From: Pontederia crassipes
Taxonomy: Eukaryota; Streptophyta; Magnoliopsida; Commelinales; Pontederiaceae
Assembly (NCBI GenBank): GCA_030549335.1
Contig: CM060188.1
Span: forward strand, 11,842,001-11,906,000
Direction: 5' to 3'
DNA length: 64,000 bases
Of this stretch, positions 33,706-45,555 are shown piece after piece. Under the pieces are notes generated by a model. The model worked only from the letters and a program-made list of their open reading frames with translations. It was not told where the DNA came from and did not search any database. The translations under genes were made by a program, and so were the position numbers. Within the stretch, counting starts at the first letter, position 1, and every line of letters begins with the position of its first letter.

Positions 33706-34905
33706 CGCCCTCCCAAGTAGGGGCGTTCCCGAAAATCCGACCCGACGGGTCGGGTCGGGTCGACCCGACCGACCTGATCATGACCCGACCAAGGGTCGGG
33801 TCGGAAAAATTCCAACCCGAACCCGACCCGATGATCCGATTTTTTTCTTTTTTTTAAATTATTTTTTAGTTAAATGTATAGTTTTATATTATTTAAAATC
33901 TAAAAAATGAAATAAATTATTTTAAATGTAGAAAGTATATAAATATTTAAAACAATATTTTGGTATTAAAAAATACTTTATTTTGTATTAAAAATAAAAT
34001 AATAAATACTTTTTATATTAAAAAATAAATTAAAAATTAAAAAAAAAAGAAAAAGGGTGGTCGGGTAACCCCGACCACCCCGACCACCCGACCCGACTCC
34101 TACTCCCAAGTTAAACTTGGGAAGACTGTCCTCCCAAGTTGTGTGATCTGTCCGATGGCTGATCAATGACTCTCGAAGAGGCGCAACTAGAGAACTCGGA
34201 CGAGTAGAAAACGATCGATCGATTCAGAAGACATGATCATCCAGCGAGCCGTTCGAACCGTTGTCTAGAGGAACTCTTCAGGCCTTTCGTCCCCAGAGTT
34301 GAGAAGCGGACGCCGGCACGGGGAGGGTCCAGTTGCGCTTCCTGTCGCTGCCCTCACCGCCACTTTCGCGGGCATAGTCATTGCCATGCCAATCAGTCAT
34401 CTCCCCTAGAGATGTCGACGATAGTTGAGATGGCGAAGCAAGGGATGCCTCACGCAAAAGCAGGTCAAGTGCAGCCAAGTTGACCTTGCCGTGTCCGAGC
34501 ATAACCATCCCATGTGCACCCACCGCAACTCCATCATCAGCATCACCCGCCAGTTCCCCCCTTGGTCCTCCTCCTAACACCGCCACCTCCACCTCCACCT
34601 CAACTAGTGAGGACTCTGGGACAACCCCACTTCCGCGCCCGACGGCAACCCCACTTCCATGGCCGCAAGCCTATCGTCGTCCACGAATCGATAATGAAGC
34701 TCGGGTGATGAGTTTGTTAGGGCAGGGGAGATCGAGTTCGCGAGAGAGGACATCTCACGGGTGAACCGCGCCATGAATCACTTGTAATCCAACGAACCGG
34801 CACCACGAACCATAATTTCCTTCATCATGGTCGATTCTCCATCAGATGGATGAGATAGCGGGAGGGCAATCCTCCCAAGTTAACTTGGGAGATGGGTGTT
34901 CCTGA
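33700..34905. mobile_element. TIR element carrying GC-rich sequence (Pack-MULE-like), with nested insertion
   Basis: Inverted ends: the left arm (CCCTCCCAAGT, resuming at 34112 as TAAACTTGGGAAGACTG, then GATCTGTCCGATGGCTGATC) pairs with the right arm (about 34830-34900). A perfect 20-bp palindrome, CTCCCAAGTTAACTTGGGAG, lies at 34872-34891. The interior (about 34270-34790) is GC-rich and could be captured host coding DNA, but no family was recognised. A separate 384-bp element is inserted in the left arm. Confidence 0.55.
33719..34102. mobile_element. 384-bp nested insertion with 9-bp target duplication
   Basis: Flanked by exact CTCCCAAGT copies at 33710-33718 and 34103-34111. It has GGGTCGGGTCGGGTCGACCC-type GC-rich ends and an AT-rich middle. 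The 9-bp duplication fits a MULE-type MITE. Removing it restores the host arm CTCCCAAGTTAAACTTGG. Confidence 0.75.
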
Positions 34906-35120
34906 TTTATTTTACTGGTTCGGTAACATTACATCTAATTATTGAAGCATTTTTTCTTTCTTCTTTTTAGTACTTCGAAAGTGATTATAATAAAATAAAT
35001 TTAAGCTTTCATTTATTATTCTGGAAAAATAAATTTGGAAGGTAAAATTTGACTGACAACAATAGTGGAAAATAATAAATTTTTAAAAAGGTAAATTAAC
35101 TGTTTATGTGGGCAAGAAAA
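34906..35120. other. Short AT-rich spacer
   Basis: Nothing recognised. Confidence 0.5.
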
Positions 35121-35770
35121 TTATTCTTCATTCTTTTATGTGTCCTAGAAAGCATTTTCTTCATTTCTCGAGAAAGATCAGTTTCTCCACTTACTTTTTG
35201 TTTTCTATCAAATGCAAATTTACTTTCCTTAGACATTTTAGTTTAAATAGGAGATTTGACCCCCTAATATTAATCTAAAACTAGTATATTACATGATATT
35301 TCTCGAATTTTTTTCTAAAACAGTTCATATAATATATATATTTATACATATGAAATGTGTATATCTTTAAGGCCAAAGAATCGTTTAGCACTTTTAAATT
35401 AAGCTAGAAATTAGTAAATTAAAATAAATTATATTTTTTTATTAGTTTATGACAATATGCTTGCTTCTTCTCAAATATTTTTTAGTTCCGTCCCTGATAA
35501 ATCATATACTCGATGTTAGTTGAGATAAAAATAAAAGCTAATCTAAATTTTATTTATAAACTTTTTTCAAAACAATCAAACTTTTCGTAATATTTAAAAT
35601 CATAAAATTTAAATCGGACCGGTAAATGAATTATAGGTTCACATTTCACAATACATTTTTCTTTCTCGTTTAAAAACTTGGGCAAGTGAAGGCCACGACT
35701 GGGCCGGGCTTGGACGATATTTGCACTACCTGGAACCAAACCTTCCATGAAAGATTAGGGGAGGGTAAAA
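35121..35770. repeat. Duplicated ~650-bp segment, copy 2, upstream of the RETICULATA homologue
   Basis: Direct-orientation partner of 30481-31130. It abuts the GC-rich leader region of the gene starting at 36244, so it occupies the position of that gene's proximal promoter. Confidence 0.75.
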
Positions 35771-36243
35771 TCGGCGTCACGATCGCGGTCTTCCCTTTTC
35801 CCACGCTTCTTCTCGCCTGTTCACTCCACTTCGCTCTATACGTTACGCCGCCTCCTCTCCCGGTCAAGTCCGCCCGCCATCCCTGCGCCTCTATTTGTGT
35901 CCGCCACGCCTCTTGGCGTCTGAGAGACTCGAAAGCGTACTCCGTCGGCGCGCGTCGCGGTCTCCTCTCGACCGGCGTAGTATTTCGCGGAGAAGCCTGC
36001 AGGCATCGCTCTGTTCCCCGCCCTTCGAACTTTGGATATTTATAAAAGTATGGTTCTTGGCCATTTGTCTTGCATTTACGAACGGCTTCCAGTGCGCGGT
36101 AGTCTTTTTAGGACCTATGTCACCAAAGCGGCATTTTTTTTTCTATTTTGTGCTTCTGTAATCTGACATCTGTCTGGACATGTTCTCTTAATAAATGTTA
36201 GGGCATTTAGGTTGATTCCAAGTAAATAGTACTTCGGAAGGAT
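35771..36243 (+). promoter_or_regulatory. Probable 5' leader region of the RETICULATA homologue
   Basis: A CT-rich, GC-rich block (35780-36030) with 'cttcccttttccc' words typical of plant 5' UTRs precedes a T-rich stretch and the ATG at 36244. A leader intron is possible (GT near 36050) but could not be fixed. Confidence 0.45.
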
Positions 36244-39200
36244 ATGACGTTTGCCTGTTCTAACTTTGGATTGCGCAATTCTTCATGCTTAATGGGCGAT
36301 GCTTTGCTTGGAACCAATGTGACGAGCTGGGGAAGCGCGCATGCGATTGTTGAGACGAAGGGTCTTAGATACCAACGAAATCTCACGCCTGGGCGTGCTA
36401 TATATGTGAACAATAGTATATTTTCTCTGTCTTTGAGGGTTGGCAAAAATGCTCATTGTTCAAAGAAGCTGCAATGTTATGCGGAGTTGAGTAGCGAATC
36501 ACACCCAAAGGCCGAAGTGGTATCTATTGAGAGTACGATCACTTTTCAGGGCGTTAGTGATGTTTCCGTAAAGGACTCTAGGACGGGGGACTCAGCTTAC
36601 CATGCTGAATTAGATAATGGAAATGGAGGTGCAAGGTTTCCTAATGACTCTGATGACAATGGAAAATTTCCACCTGGTGGTGGTGGCAATGAAGGCAACA
36701 ATGGAAATGACGGTGAGAACAATGAAGACAAGAAGGAAGAAGATGAGTTTGGACCAGTCTTAAAATTTGAGGAGGTGATGAGAGAGGTGGAAGCACGGGG
36801 AGCAAGTCTTCCTCCTGATATGTTGGAGGCTGCCAAGACTTTTGGAATCCAGAAGCTCCTACTGTATAGATATTTTGATTTGCAGGTATTGCTTCCTCTC
36901 TTGTTTTAGTTGGATTTTAGCTTCTTCCAAATACAGCACTTACCTTGTAAGCTGATAATGTGACCCTTGGATGAAAATTACTTTAGGCAACAGCTTGGCC
37001 TCTTGGTTTTGCCATCAGGTCATGTGGACTCCTTCGAAACAGGATGCTTGCTGATCCATCTTTCCTTTTTAAAATTGGCACTGAGGTCAGTTTTGTTTAA
37101 TCCATAATACCTTTAATTAGAAAGATATAATATTGACAGAATCTTTTTTTTGTAATCCAGATAATTATTGATTCTTGTTGTGCAACATTTGCTGAAGTTC
37201 AAAAGAGGGGCAAAGATTTCTGGTCAGAATTTGAGTTGTATGCTGCTGATCTTTTGGTAGGAGTGGTTGTCAATGTGGCCTTAGTGGGCATGCTAGCACC
37301 ATATGCGCGATTCGGACAACCATCTGCTTCGAAAGGTTTATTAGGGCGTCTTGCACATGCTTATGGAGCGCTTCCTAGCAGGTTTGTACATTTATCATCC
37401 TTTTAAAATAATAGAACAAGTCTAGTTCTCTTTATTATTGTCATTGATTACAAAGATTTTAGTTTAGGTTTATACAATTCATGAAAACAATCATTAATCA
37501 TGAATGTTGATAATGTTCCTGGAGTGCTATCTGTAATAATGTTCGTGTTTCTTAATTTCAATCCAAAAGAGTACAGTATTATATAGACACGGGACTGATA
37601 TATAATGTGGATGAAGTGCTAGTCATACCTTACTGCTGAAACATTAGGAATTATACTTTAGTGCTATTTTCTTGAGCAGCTGAAGATTTCTAGGCTTGTG
37701 ATATCATGTTAGTTTCAGTATATGCTTTAGTGTGCGCCCAAAGGCCTTATCTTGTGAAGAATGTTATAAAAATTTTCTGTCCAAGTTGATTGTTTGTAAT
37801 GTCCATTTTATCTGTTGAACCTGAGGCTGCATAGTTTTCCATTTTAGTTGTAGAAGTATTGGTTACTTCCTCTAAAAATAAGTATTGATTACTTCAAATG
37901 TGTGGTCTGACAACATGTGGCCTGATGGTCGTGAATGATTATATACTTGTGGTCCTATTTCTAACTTCTCAGTTTTCTTTAAATTCTAGTGTATTCGAAG
38001 CAGGAAGACCAGGCTGCAATTTTTCAGTCCAACAACGGATCTCAACATACTTTTACAAGGTATATGAATAAATCCGATGTTTTTCTTTTAACTCATGCAT
38101 TGTGATATTTTAAAAAAAATTATGCATTGTTACAACTAAGATTGTCATCAGAGTTTCCATTGTTTAATTTCTGGAAAGGAATTAATGACAGCAGTGGCCT
38201 ACTATTAGTTTCTGTGTCAGGAAAATTTACGGGCTCTATTTTACAGGGATTCTTATATGGTGTAGTTGGATTTGGATGCGGTCTCATAGGACAAGGCATT
38301 GCCAATATGATTATGACAGCAAAGAGGTTAGTTTTCTCTATTCCTTATCGTGACGCAAAACTTATGGATGCACTAGTTCTTTTTATATCTTTGTCTTTTT
38401 CTTTATGTTTTTTCTGCATCTGGGTCCAAGTTGATCAATTGAAGCCTCTGTATTGGAGTTCTGAAATGATTTTTTACTATATGTTTACACATGTTTAATC
38501 TAGTTTGGTATCCAATGTCTGATTCCTTGCTGCTCAGTTTATTGGGTGGAAGGTCTAGCTTTGACAAAATACATTGTCTGCCGCTAATTAGAAGTATTTA
38601 TGAAAGCCTTGTAGACATTTGGATTTTACTTGGTTTATCTAGATTACTGCTGCATTTTCATGTTTAGTCATCTTGTAATAGGTACTCATTATTCCTATGG
38701 AGAGTTACTCTCCTTATTCTTGCAGGAGTGTAAAGAAATCGGAGGAGGATATCCCAGTTCCGCCACTAATTAAGAGTGCAGCATTATGGGGTATGCCTTA
38801 GTCCGTCACATATTACTTTTTGAAAATCAGATATCATACATTCAGAATGCATCACAACGCTTTTGCTATGCTTTCCTACATTTCCTTGCATATTGAGATG
38901 TCCATGGTAATTTTTGTAGTCTTCAAGACTTGCATTAATGTTCAAACCCACGACGTAGTTGATGATTATTTATTTACATACATTGATCTTTTAGAGATTA
39001 GGTCCTTATATTATCTTATTTTTCCAGATAGTTGCCTTGAACTCTCTTTTTATTTATTGAGAAAGAGAGAGATTCAGAATTCTTACTATATAGTTCTATA
39101 ACTGAAATATTTTATGTAGTTATTATGTCAGGGCATCTTAAGATCCTATAGCTTAGTGTTCTGTGATTAATTTACTAGCTTGTTCTTCTAAAAAAAACTA

Positions 39201-39570
39201 GCTTGTTCAAAACTATCAATGTAGTTGATAGTTCATGAATGTTTCTTCAGTTGTTTGAATGTCAGGGGATATTAGCTTTCATTACATACTTTTGTACTCA
39301 TTACAAGTAAGAGAGATCCTTTATAGTACAACATATTCCTGAATTCGGCAGTCTAACAACTTGTTTACTATATCAGGAGTCTTCCTTGCTGTTTCCTCTA
39401 ATACTCGCTACCAAATAATAAATGGTCTGGAACGCCTGGTTGAGGGTTCACCTCTAGCAAGACGACTTCCACCTGTTGCGATGGCCTTCACAGTTGGGGT
39501 TCGTTTTGCAAACAATGTCTATGGCGGGATGCAATTTGTTGATTGGGCCAGGTGGAGCGGCTGCCAATGA
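36244..39570 (+). CDS. RE: RETICULATA / RETICULATA-RELATED chloroplast protein, seven coding exons
   Basis: Coding exons by GT-AG signals and reading phase: 36244-36885, 36987-37085, 37161-37381, 37990-38059, 38247-38326, 38726-38790, 39377-39570. Together 1,371 bases encode 456 residues with no stops. The N-terminus (about 1-75) looks like a plastid transit peptide. A Gly/Asn/Asp-rich acidic linker follows (about 125-165), then the conserved DUF3411 region from FGPVLKFEEVMREVEARGA to the C-terminal YGGMQFVDWARWSGCQ. Several hydrophobic stretches (LLVGVVVNVALVGMLAPY, GVVGFGCGLIGQGIANMIM) suggest inner-envelope membrane location. Arabidopsis RETICULATA (LCD1) mutants have reticulate, pale leaves with fewer mesophyll cells (family knowledge); biochemistry unknown. 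It matches RE better than the shorter RER3-RER6 types, but a co-orthologue such as RER1 is not excluded. Confidence 0.93.
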
Positions 39571-40256
39571 CGGTATGCATGTTTTTTCTACTCGGTACAT
39601 CACATATTTATCCTTTTGCTCATTTCTCGAGTGTCTGTTGTTTCAATATTGTTTTTCGAAGTTTTCAGGGACTAATCTCTGATGGTGGCAGCAGATCAAG
39701 CATTTGCCTGTGGATTGAGGACCTGATAATATTTTGCTCTTGCAATTTAAATGGAGATTCTTGTATCCTGATGCAAAGGCGTCATAAGTTGTATTCTATT
39801 GCTCTGTTGTTGTATCAGAGCATTCCTTCTACAATGGTCTTCGTTTTGTTTGCAAGATAGAGTAAAACATTTAGTTGCATTAAGGTAGAAACTAGTGACT
39901 GAACGCTGATATAATAAAAGATTCAACTGGCCTCAATCTTTTGCTTAGTTTTCTACTCGCTCTCCCTTTTATTTTTTTCTGCCTAATATATTCGTCTTAA
40001 TATCTTATTGCTTAGTTCAAAAAACTGCTTGAGAGCGTCATGGAGAATAGATAAATCATAATTTTAATAACATAAAAAATTATTTTCCTTTTTCCCTTGT
40101 ATGCATAGAGTACTCTACCAAGGACAAATAACAAGTATCTTTCGTTTATACAAATTGATAACATAATTAATTATGATTCATGCAGACGTGTGATCCGTTC
40201 GTAGCGGGTTCACTTCACTGGTTATTGATTCCATGCTCCAATTCCCGGCGAACCAA
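39571..40256 (+). other. 3' UTR of the RE homologue and intergenic spacer
   Basis: A possible 3'-UTR intron is visible (donor GTATGC at 39573, acceptor TTTTCAG near 39668). A poly(A) signal AATAAA lies at about 39913. Beyond about 39940 the sequence is AT-rich spacer up to the convergent lectin gene. Confidence 0.5.
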
Positions 40257-41069
40257 CTAAACAGAGGACAAGGTATTGACGCCACGCCTCTTGTTATTGT
40301 ACCATATCATGGGGCCATAGACGCTGAGCCTGCCGTCGAACTGGAGCACCGCCATGTACGCCCCGCTCTCGTCCTTCTCGTTGCTGCTCCAGAGCCGCTC
40401 GTGCTCGTGCCTCACTATTAGATTCCCGTCGTCCTGCAGCTGGGTGTAGCAGCTGCTCCCCTTGTTGCTCTGCCGCGTGTTGGTCTGCCAGAGCAGCTTC
40501 CCGGACGGCACGTCCTCGATCACCATGTTGCAGTCCATCAGCTTCAGCTCGTACCTGCCGTACTTGAGCTTCTTCCCGGGAGTCAGCAGCTGGCCGGAGA
40601 ACAGGACGTAGTTCGCGGCGTCGTCGCCGTCCCCAGAGGGGTCGTCGGGCTCGGCGTTCCCGTTCCTGCTGCGGCTGCTCCAGAGCCTCTGCGAGTAGAT
40701 GCCGAGGTTGCCGCTCCCGTCGAGCACGAGCGCGTGTTCGCCGTTCTTCGTCCTCCGGGAGTTGGACGTCCAGAGCGTGTAGTGGATGCCGCTGCGGACG
40801 ACGAGCTCCGCGGTGTCCTTGAGCATCAGGTAGCAGTCGTGGCCCTGGCCGGCGACGTCGGCGGTCCAGATCGGGTTGTCGTCGCCGTCATAGACGACGA
40901 GATCGCAGTCGGTCTGCATGGCCAGTCGGAATTGCCCGTTGGTGAGGTTTTGGCCCGCCATGAGCACCTCCCCCGAGAAGAGGACGTAATCGGCGATGCC
41001 GCGGACTGGAAGGAGGACGAGGACGGCCAGCTGCAGGACGAGAACGACCGCCGTCTTGGTGGTTCCCAT
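40257..41069 (-). CDS. Two-domain GNA-like lectin, mannose sites mostly degenerate
   Basis: Intronless, 270 residues. The ATG at 41069 is preferred over an in-frame ATG at 41144 because a typical signal peptide (about 1-26) begins there. Two B-lectin (GNA) domains follow: about 27-136 and about 153-260, joined by an acidic linker (GNAEPDDPSGDGDD). Each keeps its disulfide pair (C55/C79 and C180/C207). The mannose-binding pattern QxDxNxVxY is altered at nearly every site: QTDCDLVVY, KDTAELVVR and DGSGNLGIY in the first, LMDCNMVIE, QDDGNLIVR and QFDGRLSVY in the second. Sugar binding may therefore be weak or changed. Tandem-domain GNA lectins are known from aroids and other monocots. Likely secreted or vacuolar. 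Convergent with the RE gene, about 700 bp apart. Confidence 0.9.
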   Translation of the reverse strand: MGTTKTAVVLVLQLAVLVLLPVRGIADYVLFSGEVLMAGQNLTNGQFRLAMQTDCDLVVYDGDDNPIWTADVAGQGHDCYLMLKDTAELVVRSGIHYTLWTSNSRRTKNGEHALVLDGSGNLGIYSQRLWSSRSRNGNAEPDDPSGDGDDAANYVLFSGQLLTPGKKLKYGRYELKLMDCNMVIEDVPSGKLLWQTNTRQSNKGSSCYTQLQDDGNLIVRHEHERLWSSNEKDESGAYMAVLQFDGRLSVYGPMIWYNNKRRGVNTLSSV

Positions 41070-41666
41070 TGCACGCAACGTCGGGAAACAACGGAGCTGC
41101 TGCTGCTGCATGTACTTGGCCTCATGCACAACTTTAGCCTGCATTTATCGACAACTCGCTCTAATGCATTATGCATGCATAATTGTATTTGCATGGGATC
41201 TGGCAGCGTTTGCATCATCGCATGCACACATTTTAGTTGTTTTCGCGTAATAATTTTCACGTCCTGGCAAAACAGGGCACTCATAAGTGGTGCAGATCAT
41301 TGCCGAACCAAATTGGTTCGTCTGTGAACGATGGATAGATTGCACTATGGACCCTATAGGTTCGGGTGCGCTCAACTCGAGCCCTTCGGATGCTGCTCTT
41401 GTCCTTGGTCGTATGGTTTGTCGCGGGAGTAATCGACACTCAGAGCAAGCTGAATTATGACATGCCAATTTCAAGTGCAATTTGTTTTCGTCTCTCTCTC
41501 TCACGCACACTTCGTACTTCTCCTTCCAATTATTAGGGATATTACGAAGAATTCGACAACTTTGTGTAAAGTATATATATATATATATGCAGAGCAATAT
41601 GGGCCGTTCATTTTTATATCCATGGCTGGCGTGCGAGGTTGCTCTCTTTTCCTTTTGTAGGTTCTC

Positions 41667-41704
<38 letters not shown>

Positions 41705-43102
41705 CACAGTGGCACTTTGCGCGATTAAAATAATATATACTCATTGGTCACATTAAGAAAATTAAGATATTTTCTAAATTATAGAATTTAATTATAAATA
41801 AAATTATTACAAAATTCTGTCTTTTTATAATATATGCATATATATCCAATGTATTTTTCATCATTAAATTTTCCATAGCCTCTTAAATTTTTTTGCTGCC
41901 GTCCCAGTGGTTGCCTAAAAATTTTATTTATTTTTCATTTCTTTCATGAATAAAATATATTTATTGTTAAAAAAGAGCATATTACTAATTAATTTAATAT
42001 TTTGTTATTGACTTTATGACTGATTTTAATTAAATGATGTCAATCATAAATACCTAGGATTTACTAGTGAGTTACTGTTGGATTATATCCAATTCCCTAG
42101 AATAACGTCGGTAATACATTTCATATCTTGAGGGATACACTCCAAGCACGCACACGACTACACTATATACAAGTCACCAAATCTCTCGTAAATATTGAAT
42201 AAAAGTTGTCAATCTGCCTAGTTATTGTATATATAATTATACGCAATATTATAAGGGATTAATGGGGTGTAATCCTCTTTAGGTGCAAAATTGTGTAGAC
42301 TCCCCACTCCTCTTTGCTTGCATTCCCTGCAACATCCCCACTGTCCGATGACCACCGACGATGCTCTCGATGCGGCGATCTCCCCATCCGGCGACTACCA
42401 ATGACACCGATTGGGAACCTTGGGGGGCTGCCGTCCGGCGCTCACGAGGGCGAGGAAGATGGGGACTACGGGCGGACACTCGCGGGGGCGGGGGAAGGTG
42501 GGATTGCTGGTCGGTGGAGTGGAAGACAGGAGAAGAGATGGCACCGATCACATGGGAGAGAGGAGAGTGGGGCTGACGTTGTCGTAACGGAGAGAGAGGA
42601 ATATGCAAATGCTACGTTCCATAGAGCTTGAAAGGTCTTTCATATCTTCTGGGTTGCTGTGATATCCACTCCGTCTGTAACTCTTATCAAGGTGATCTTT
42701 GTATGGCCTCTGCGAGTGCGAGGCAGTTTTCAAAAAAAAAATATCGGTGCAAACATGCCAGATGTAGAGACAAGATTCTTCATCTGCATGATTCAAGGGA
42801 ATAATGCATAAAAAAATAAGAGAGTGGAGGAATCATTGCCAATATTAGATATTTCGTGTGGATGATAAAAAAACTGCTATATTAGTGATGGAGAGACCAA
42901 GACCGATGCCAAAAGAAGAAAAAGACATCACAATTGTCGTGATGGAGAGCCACCATATCTTGAAAAAAAGAATCTACAACAAAACAATATCCAAGGCTGC
43001 AAAGATGACCGTGTTCTTGTTGTTCTTTGCCTTGCAGATTGCATCGTGGCCATTTTTGTGAAAATGGTGTGTCCTACTAAGCGTCCTGCGAGATGCATTT
43101 AC
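41070..43102. other. Intergenic DNA, no confident gene
   Basis: A CATGCAT (RY-like) motif at about 41173-41179 lies upstream of the lectin start. (TA)n runs occur at about 41571-41590 and 41671-41701. A GC-rich patch at 42310-42620 has open frames on both strands without recognisable motifs. The rest is AT-rich. Confidence 0.5.
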
Positions 43103-43789
43103 CAGTATTATAATATCTTCAAAATCGGCTCTCCTGTCACGTAGGCAATCAGGTTGATCCTAAGAGTGTTATGCTGTCTGCTATACTATTGACCATATTA
43201 TGATCTTGACCATTCAATAAATGTAATATGTGGTAATAAATATAATAATAAAATAACTAAGAACTTTATTGTAAATGTGGAAGCGTCAAAATATTAAAAG
43301 TCACCAACATCAAATGAAGATCATATGGAGGAAGAAAATGACAATAATATCCCACAGCTCTAAACAAATGACCACATGTTCAATTTCAAAATGAAAGATC
43401 ATAATATCCATCGGATGCAGAGATGAATTATTCAAATAATACAATTAAAAAGGCTAGACACTATAAATTTCAATGAGTCATGTGCAACTATCCTCAAGCT
43501 CTGCGTCCTCCATCACTCATTTTCTAGGCAAAATTTTCACCTGTAAAATTCTAAATGCAAGGACATCGAATACCCATGAGCGAAAACACCAAATACAATA
43601 GAATCATAAACTATAAATTGATAATCAAATCATGCTTAAATCAATAATGAATAAGCAACAAGATAACATGCTTTACTGTGAATAGGTAATCTCTTCTTTT
43701 CTTAAGTTATGCAAAGGCAATGAATTATTCTTCATCATGTCTATACTTTGTTCTTTATCATGTCCATGCTATGTTCCTTTTTGTAAGTA

Positions 43790-44060
43790 TACTTTGGCTT
43801 TACTATATCGTGTTCTATACTTTACTATGTCGTGTTTTACTATACTTTACTTTGTCATGTTTTACTATACTTTACTTTACCATTCTTTACTATACATTAT
43901 CATGCTTTATTATACTTTGTCTTGCCATGTTTTATTATACTTTACTTTTATCATACTGTACGATACTTTGCTTTACTATATTTCACTGTACTTTACTTTA
44001 TCATGCTTTATTGTACTTTATCATGTCATACTTTTACTTTAACATGAGCCGTACTATATC
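43790..44060. repeat. Degenerate TACTTTAC/TATGTCATG minisatellite
   Basis: Repeated TTTACTATACTTTACT and CATG words with a roughly 20-base rhythm. The complementary array lies at about 55000-55160 in copy B. The tyrosine/leucine/phenylalanine-rich open frames here are artefacts. Confidence 0.8.
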
Positions 44061-44169
44061 TTTTACATTACTATATAGTTCTTAAAGTTCGTTGTCTTAT
44101 ACGAGTTCGATTTTATTATGTTGGGATGTCAGATGTGTCTCTATATGAAGTGCTCAGTTTGGGAAAGGT

Positions 44170-44460
44170 GTAATTCTATTGCATACCCTTTTTGAAATAC
44201 AGGTGGGAGAGAACCTGTACCCCAGGAACAGTGGTCATTTAAGACCCATAAGTTCACTGCTCCTCAGCTAAGCTACCTGTCACTTTAGCGCTATAACCAT
44301 ATAATCAATATAACACCCTCTTTGGAGAAGGAGAGATGTCAATGCATAACTCTTTTCGGAGTATAGGTAGGAAAGAACCTGTACCCCCGGAGCAGTGGTC
44401 TTTAAGAGTGTTCACTGTCTCCTCAGCTCAGCTACCTGCCCCTTCTCTAACTCTGTGATA
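44170..44460. repeat. Two ~150-bp tandem units ('gaacctgtacccc')
   Basis: Units around 44175-44290 and 44330-44450 share 'agaacctgtacccc', 'agcagtggtc' and 'cctcagct-agctacctg'. Inverted counterparts lie at about 54610-54740 and 54770-54890. Confidence 0.75.
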
Positions 44461-44979
44461 CCATTACAGTGGGGCTATCAATATCCATCTCATGACATTG
44501 CCGCGGTGGGATTATTAATACCTATATGTTGACCTTCTTTAATCTTTACTTTTAACGGCGCGTAGCAATCTCATGGTTTCATTTTTTTTCTTTACTTAGC
44601 TTGTTTACCCTTCATGGAGTTTGGAAATCATGGATCAGAGAAGGTTAGAGTCAATTCCTTTTCTCTGAGGTATTACAATTTTGTTACATTGTTTGGTTCC
44701 TCATACCGGATCCCAACCTATCTCATAAGGTGGGAATGACTCATTAGAGTCTTCACATCATTAGACATGGCCTTGAGTGGGCCTGTCGAATGATGGGGCC
44801 CAACTATGAAAGTTTGGGCCACAATAAAAAGGTAGTTAAGTATATATAACAAAACTCGGGCCGGGTAAGAAAAACTCGAGTTGAGTTTTCTATCGAGGGT
44901 CCATGTGCATGAGTCGAGCCGAGTCGAGGTTCGACTCGGGCCGATTCAACGCTCGTGCATTGATATCAGTCCGGAACCC

Positions 44980-45125
44980 CTTTTGTCACGATCGTGCCAT
45001 ACTCTTTTAAATCGGTCGACCGTCCCCTGACAGTGCCGTTCACCATGCATGATCATTTCGTGATAATTGTCGTCTGCATGATTGGCACGCCCGTGCCACA
45101 TAACTGGCACGATCGTGCCATCGCA
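44980..45125. repeat. Palindromic GGCACGATCGTGCC-type motifs
   Basis: CACGATCGTGCCAT at about 44987, GGCACGCCCGTGCC at about 45083 and TGGCACGATCGTGCCA at about 45106: near-perfect inverted repeats spaced 20-100 bases apart inside repeat copy A, with a GGTCGACC word between them. Confidence 0.75.
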
Positions 45126-45551
45126 CTAGAACATGGCGTGAAAATTGCGCCCGTCTTCTTTCTCTTTTTCGGCCAACCTTCGGCCGTCAAATTACGACGA
45201 TCATAATACAAAAGTTGTAGCTTATGATCTTTAAATAAATATGAAGTCATCACAGACATCATATGATTAACGATTCATAGCCTACGGAGATTAGACATCT
45301 AAGATAACTTTCGTTCTCTTTTGGTTCGTTGGCGATATCCTCGGTCGTCTTCTCCGGTGTCGATCAGTCCTGGCCAGCGAGGAGGGTACCATCGACCTCC
45401 GAGCGCGTTGAGGGAGTGCTGCTACGTGCTGAACGTCTGTCGGATCACCCCCTGCTCTGTGCGCGCCGCTTGTGCGCCGTTCGTCGGAGAGAAAGAAGGA
45501 GAAGAAACAAGGGATAGGGCGACGACCGATCGGGAGAGGATCCAAGGGGCG

Positions 45552-45555
45552 CGAG
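45552..45555. other. Short target duplication of LARD (left)
   Basis: CGAG here and at 49896-49899. Only four bases match exactly; five are usual, so the fit is acceptable but not perfect. Confidence 0.6.

Larger units (their letters stand above)
43103..45555 (+). repeat. Long LTR-like repeat, copy A left part
   Basis: Aligns in inverted orientation with 53350-55745: near the start, 'cctgtcacgtaggcaatcaggttgatcc' here matches the complement of the text at 55690-55735. It continues through internal tandem units, a minisatellite and a GC-rich end with a TATA-like TTTTATAG (resuming at 49915). Copy B starts TGTAACGTCCTC in element sense, as many plant LTRs do. No coding sequence. It is interrupted at 45555 by the young LARD element. 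Confidence 0.6.

Noticed and set aside
34278..34764. GC-rich frames of 94-106 codons
   Set aside because: No motif recognised and both strands are open. Kept only as possible captured sequence in the TIR element.
41169..41744. 191-codon minus-strand frame upstream of the two-domain lectin
   Set aside because: Contains Tyr-Ile repeats from (TA)n runs and no recognisable domain.
43720..44085. Hydrophobic Tyr/Leu/Phe-rich frames in three phases
   Set aside because: Produced by the TACTTTAC minisatellite; all three phases stay open, which argues against coding.
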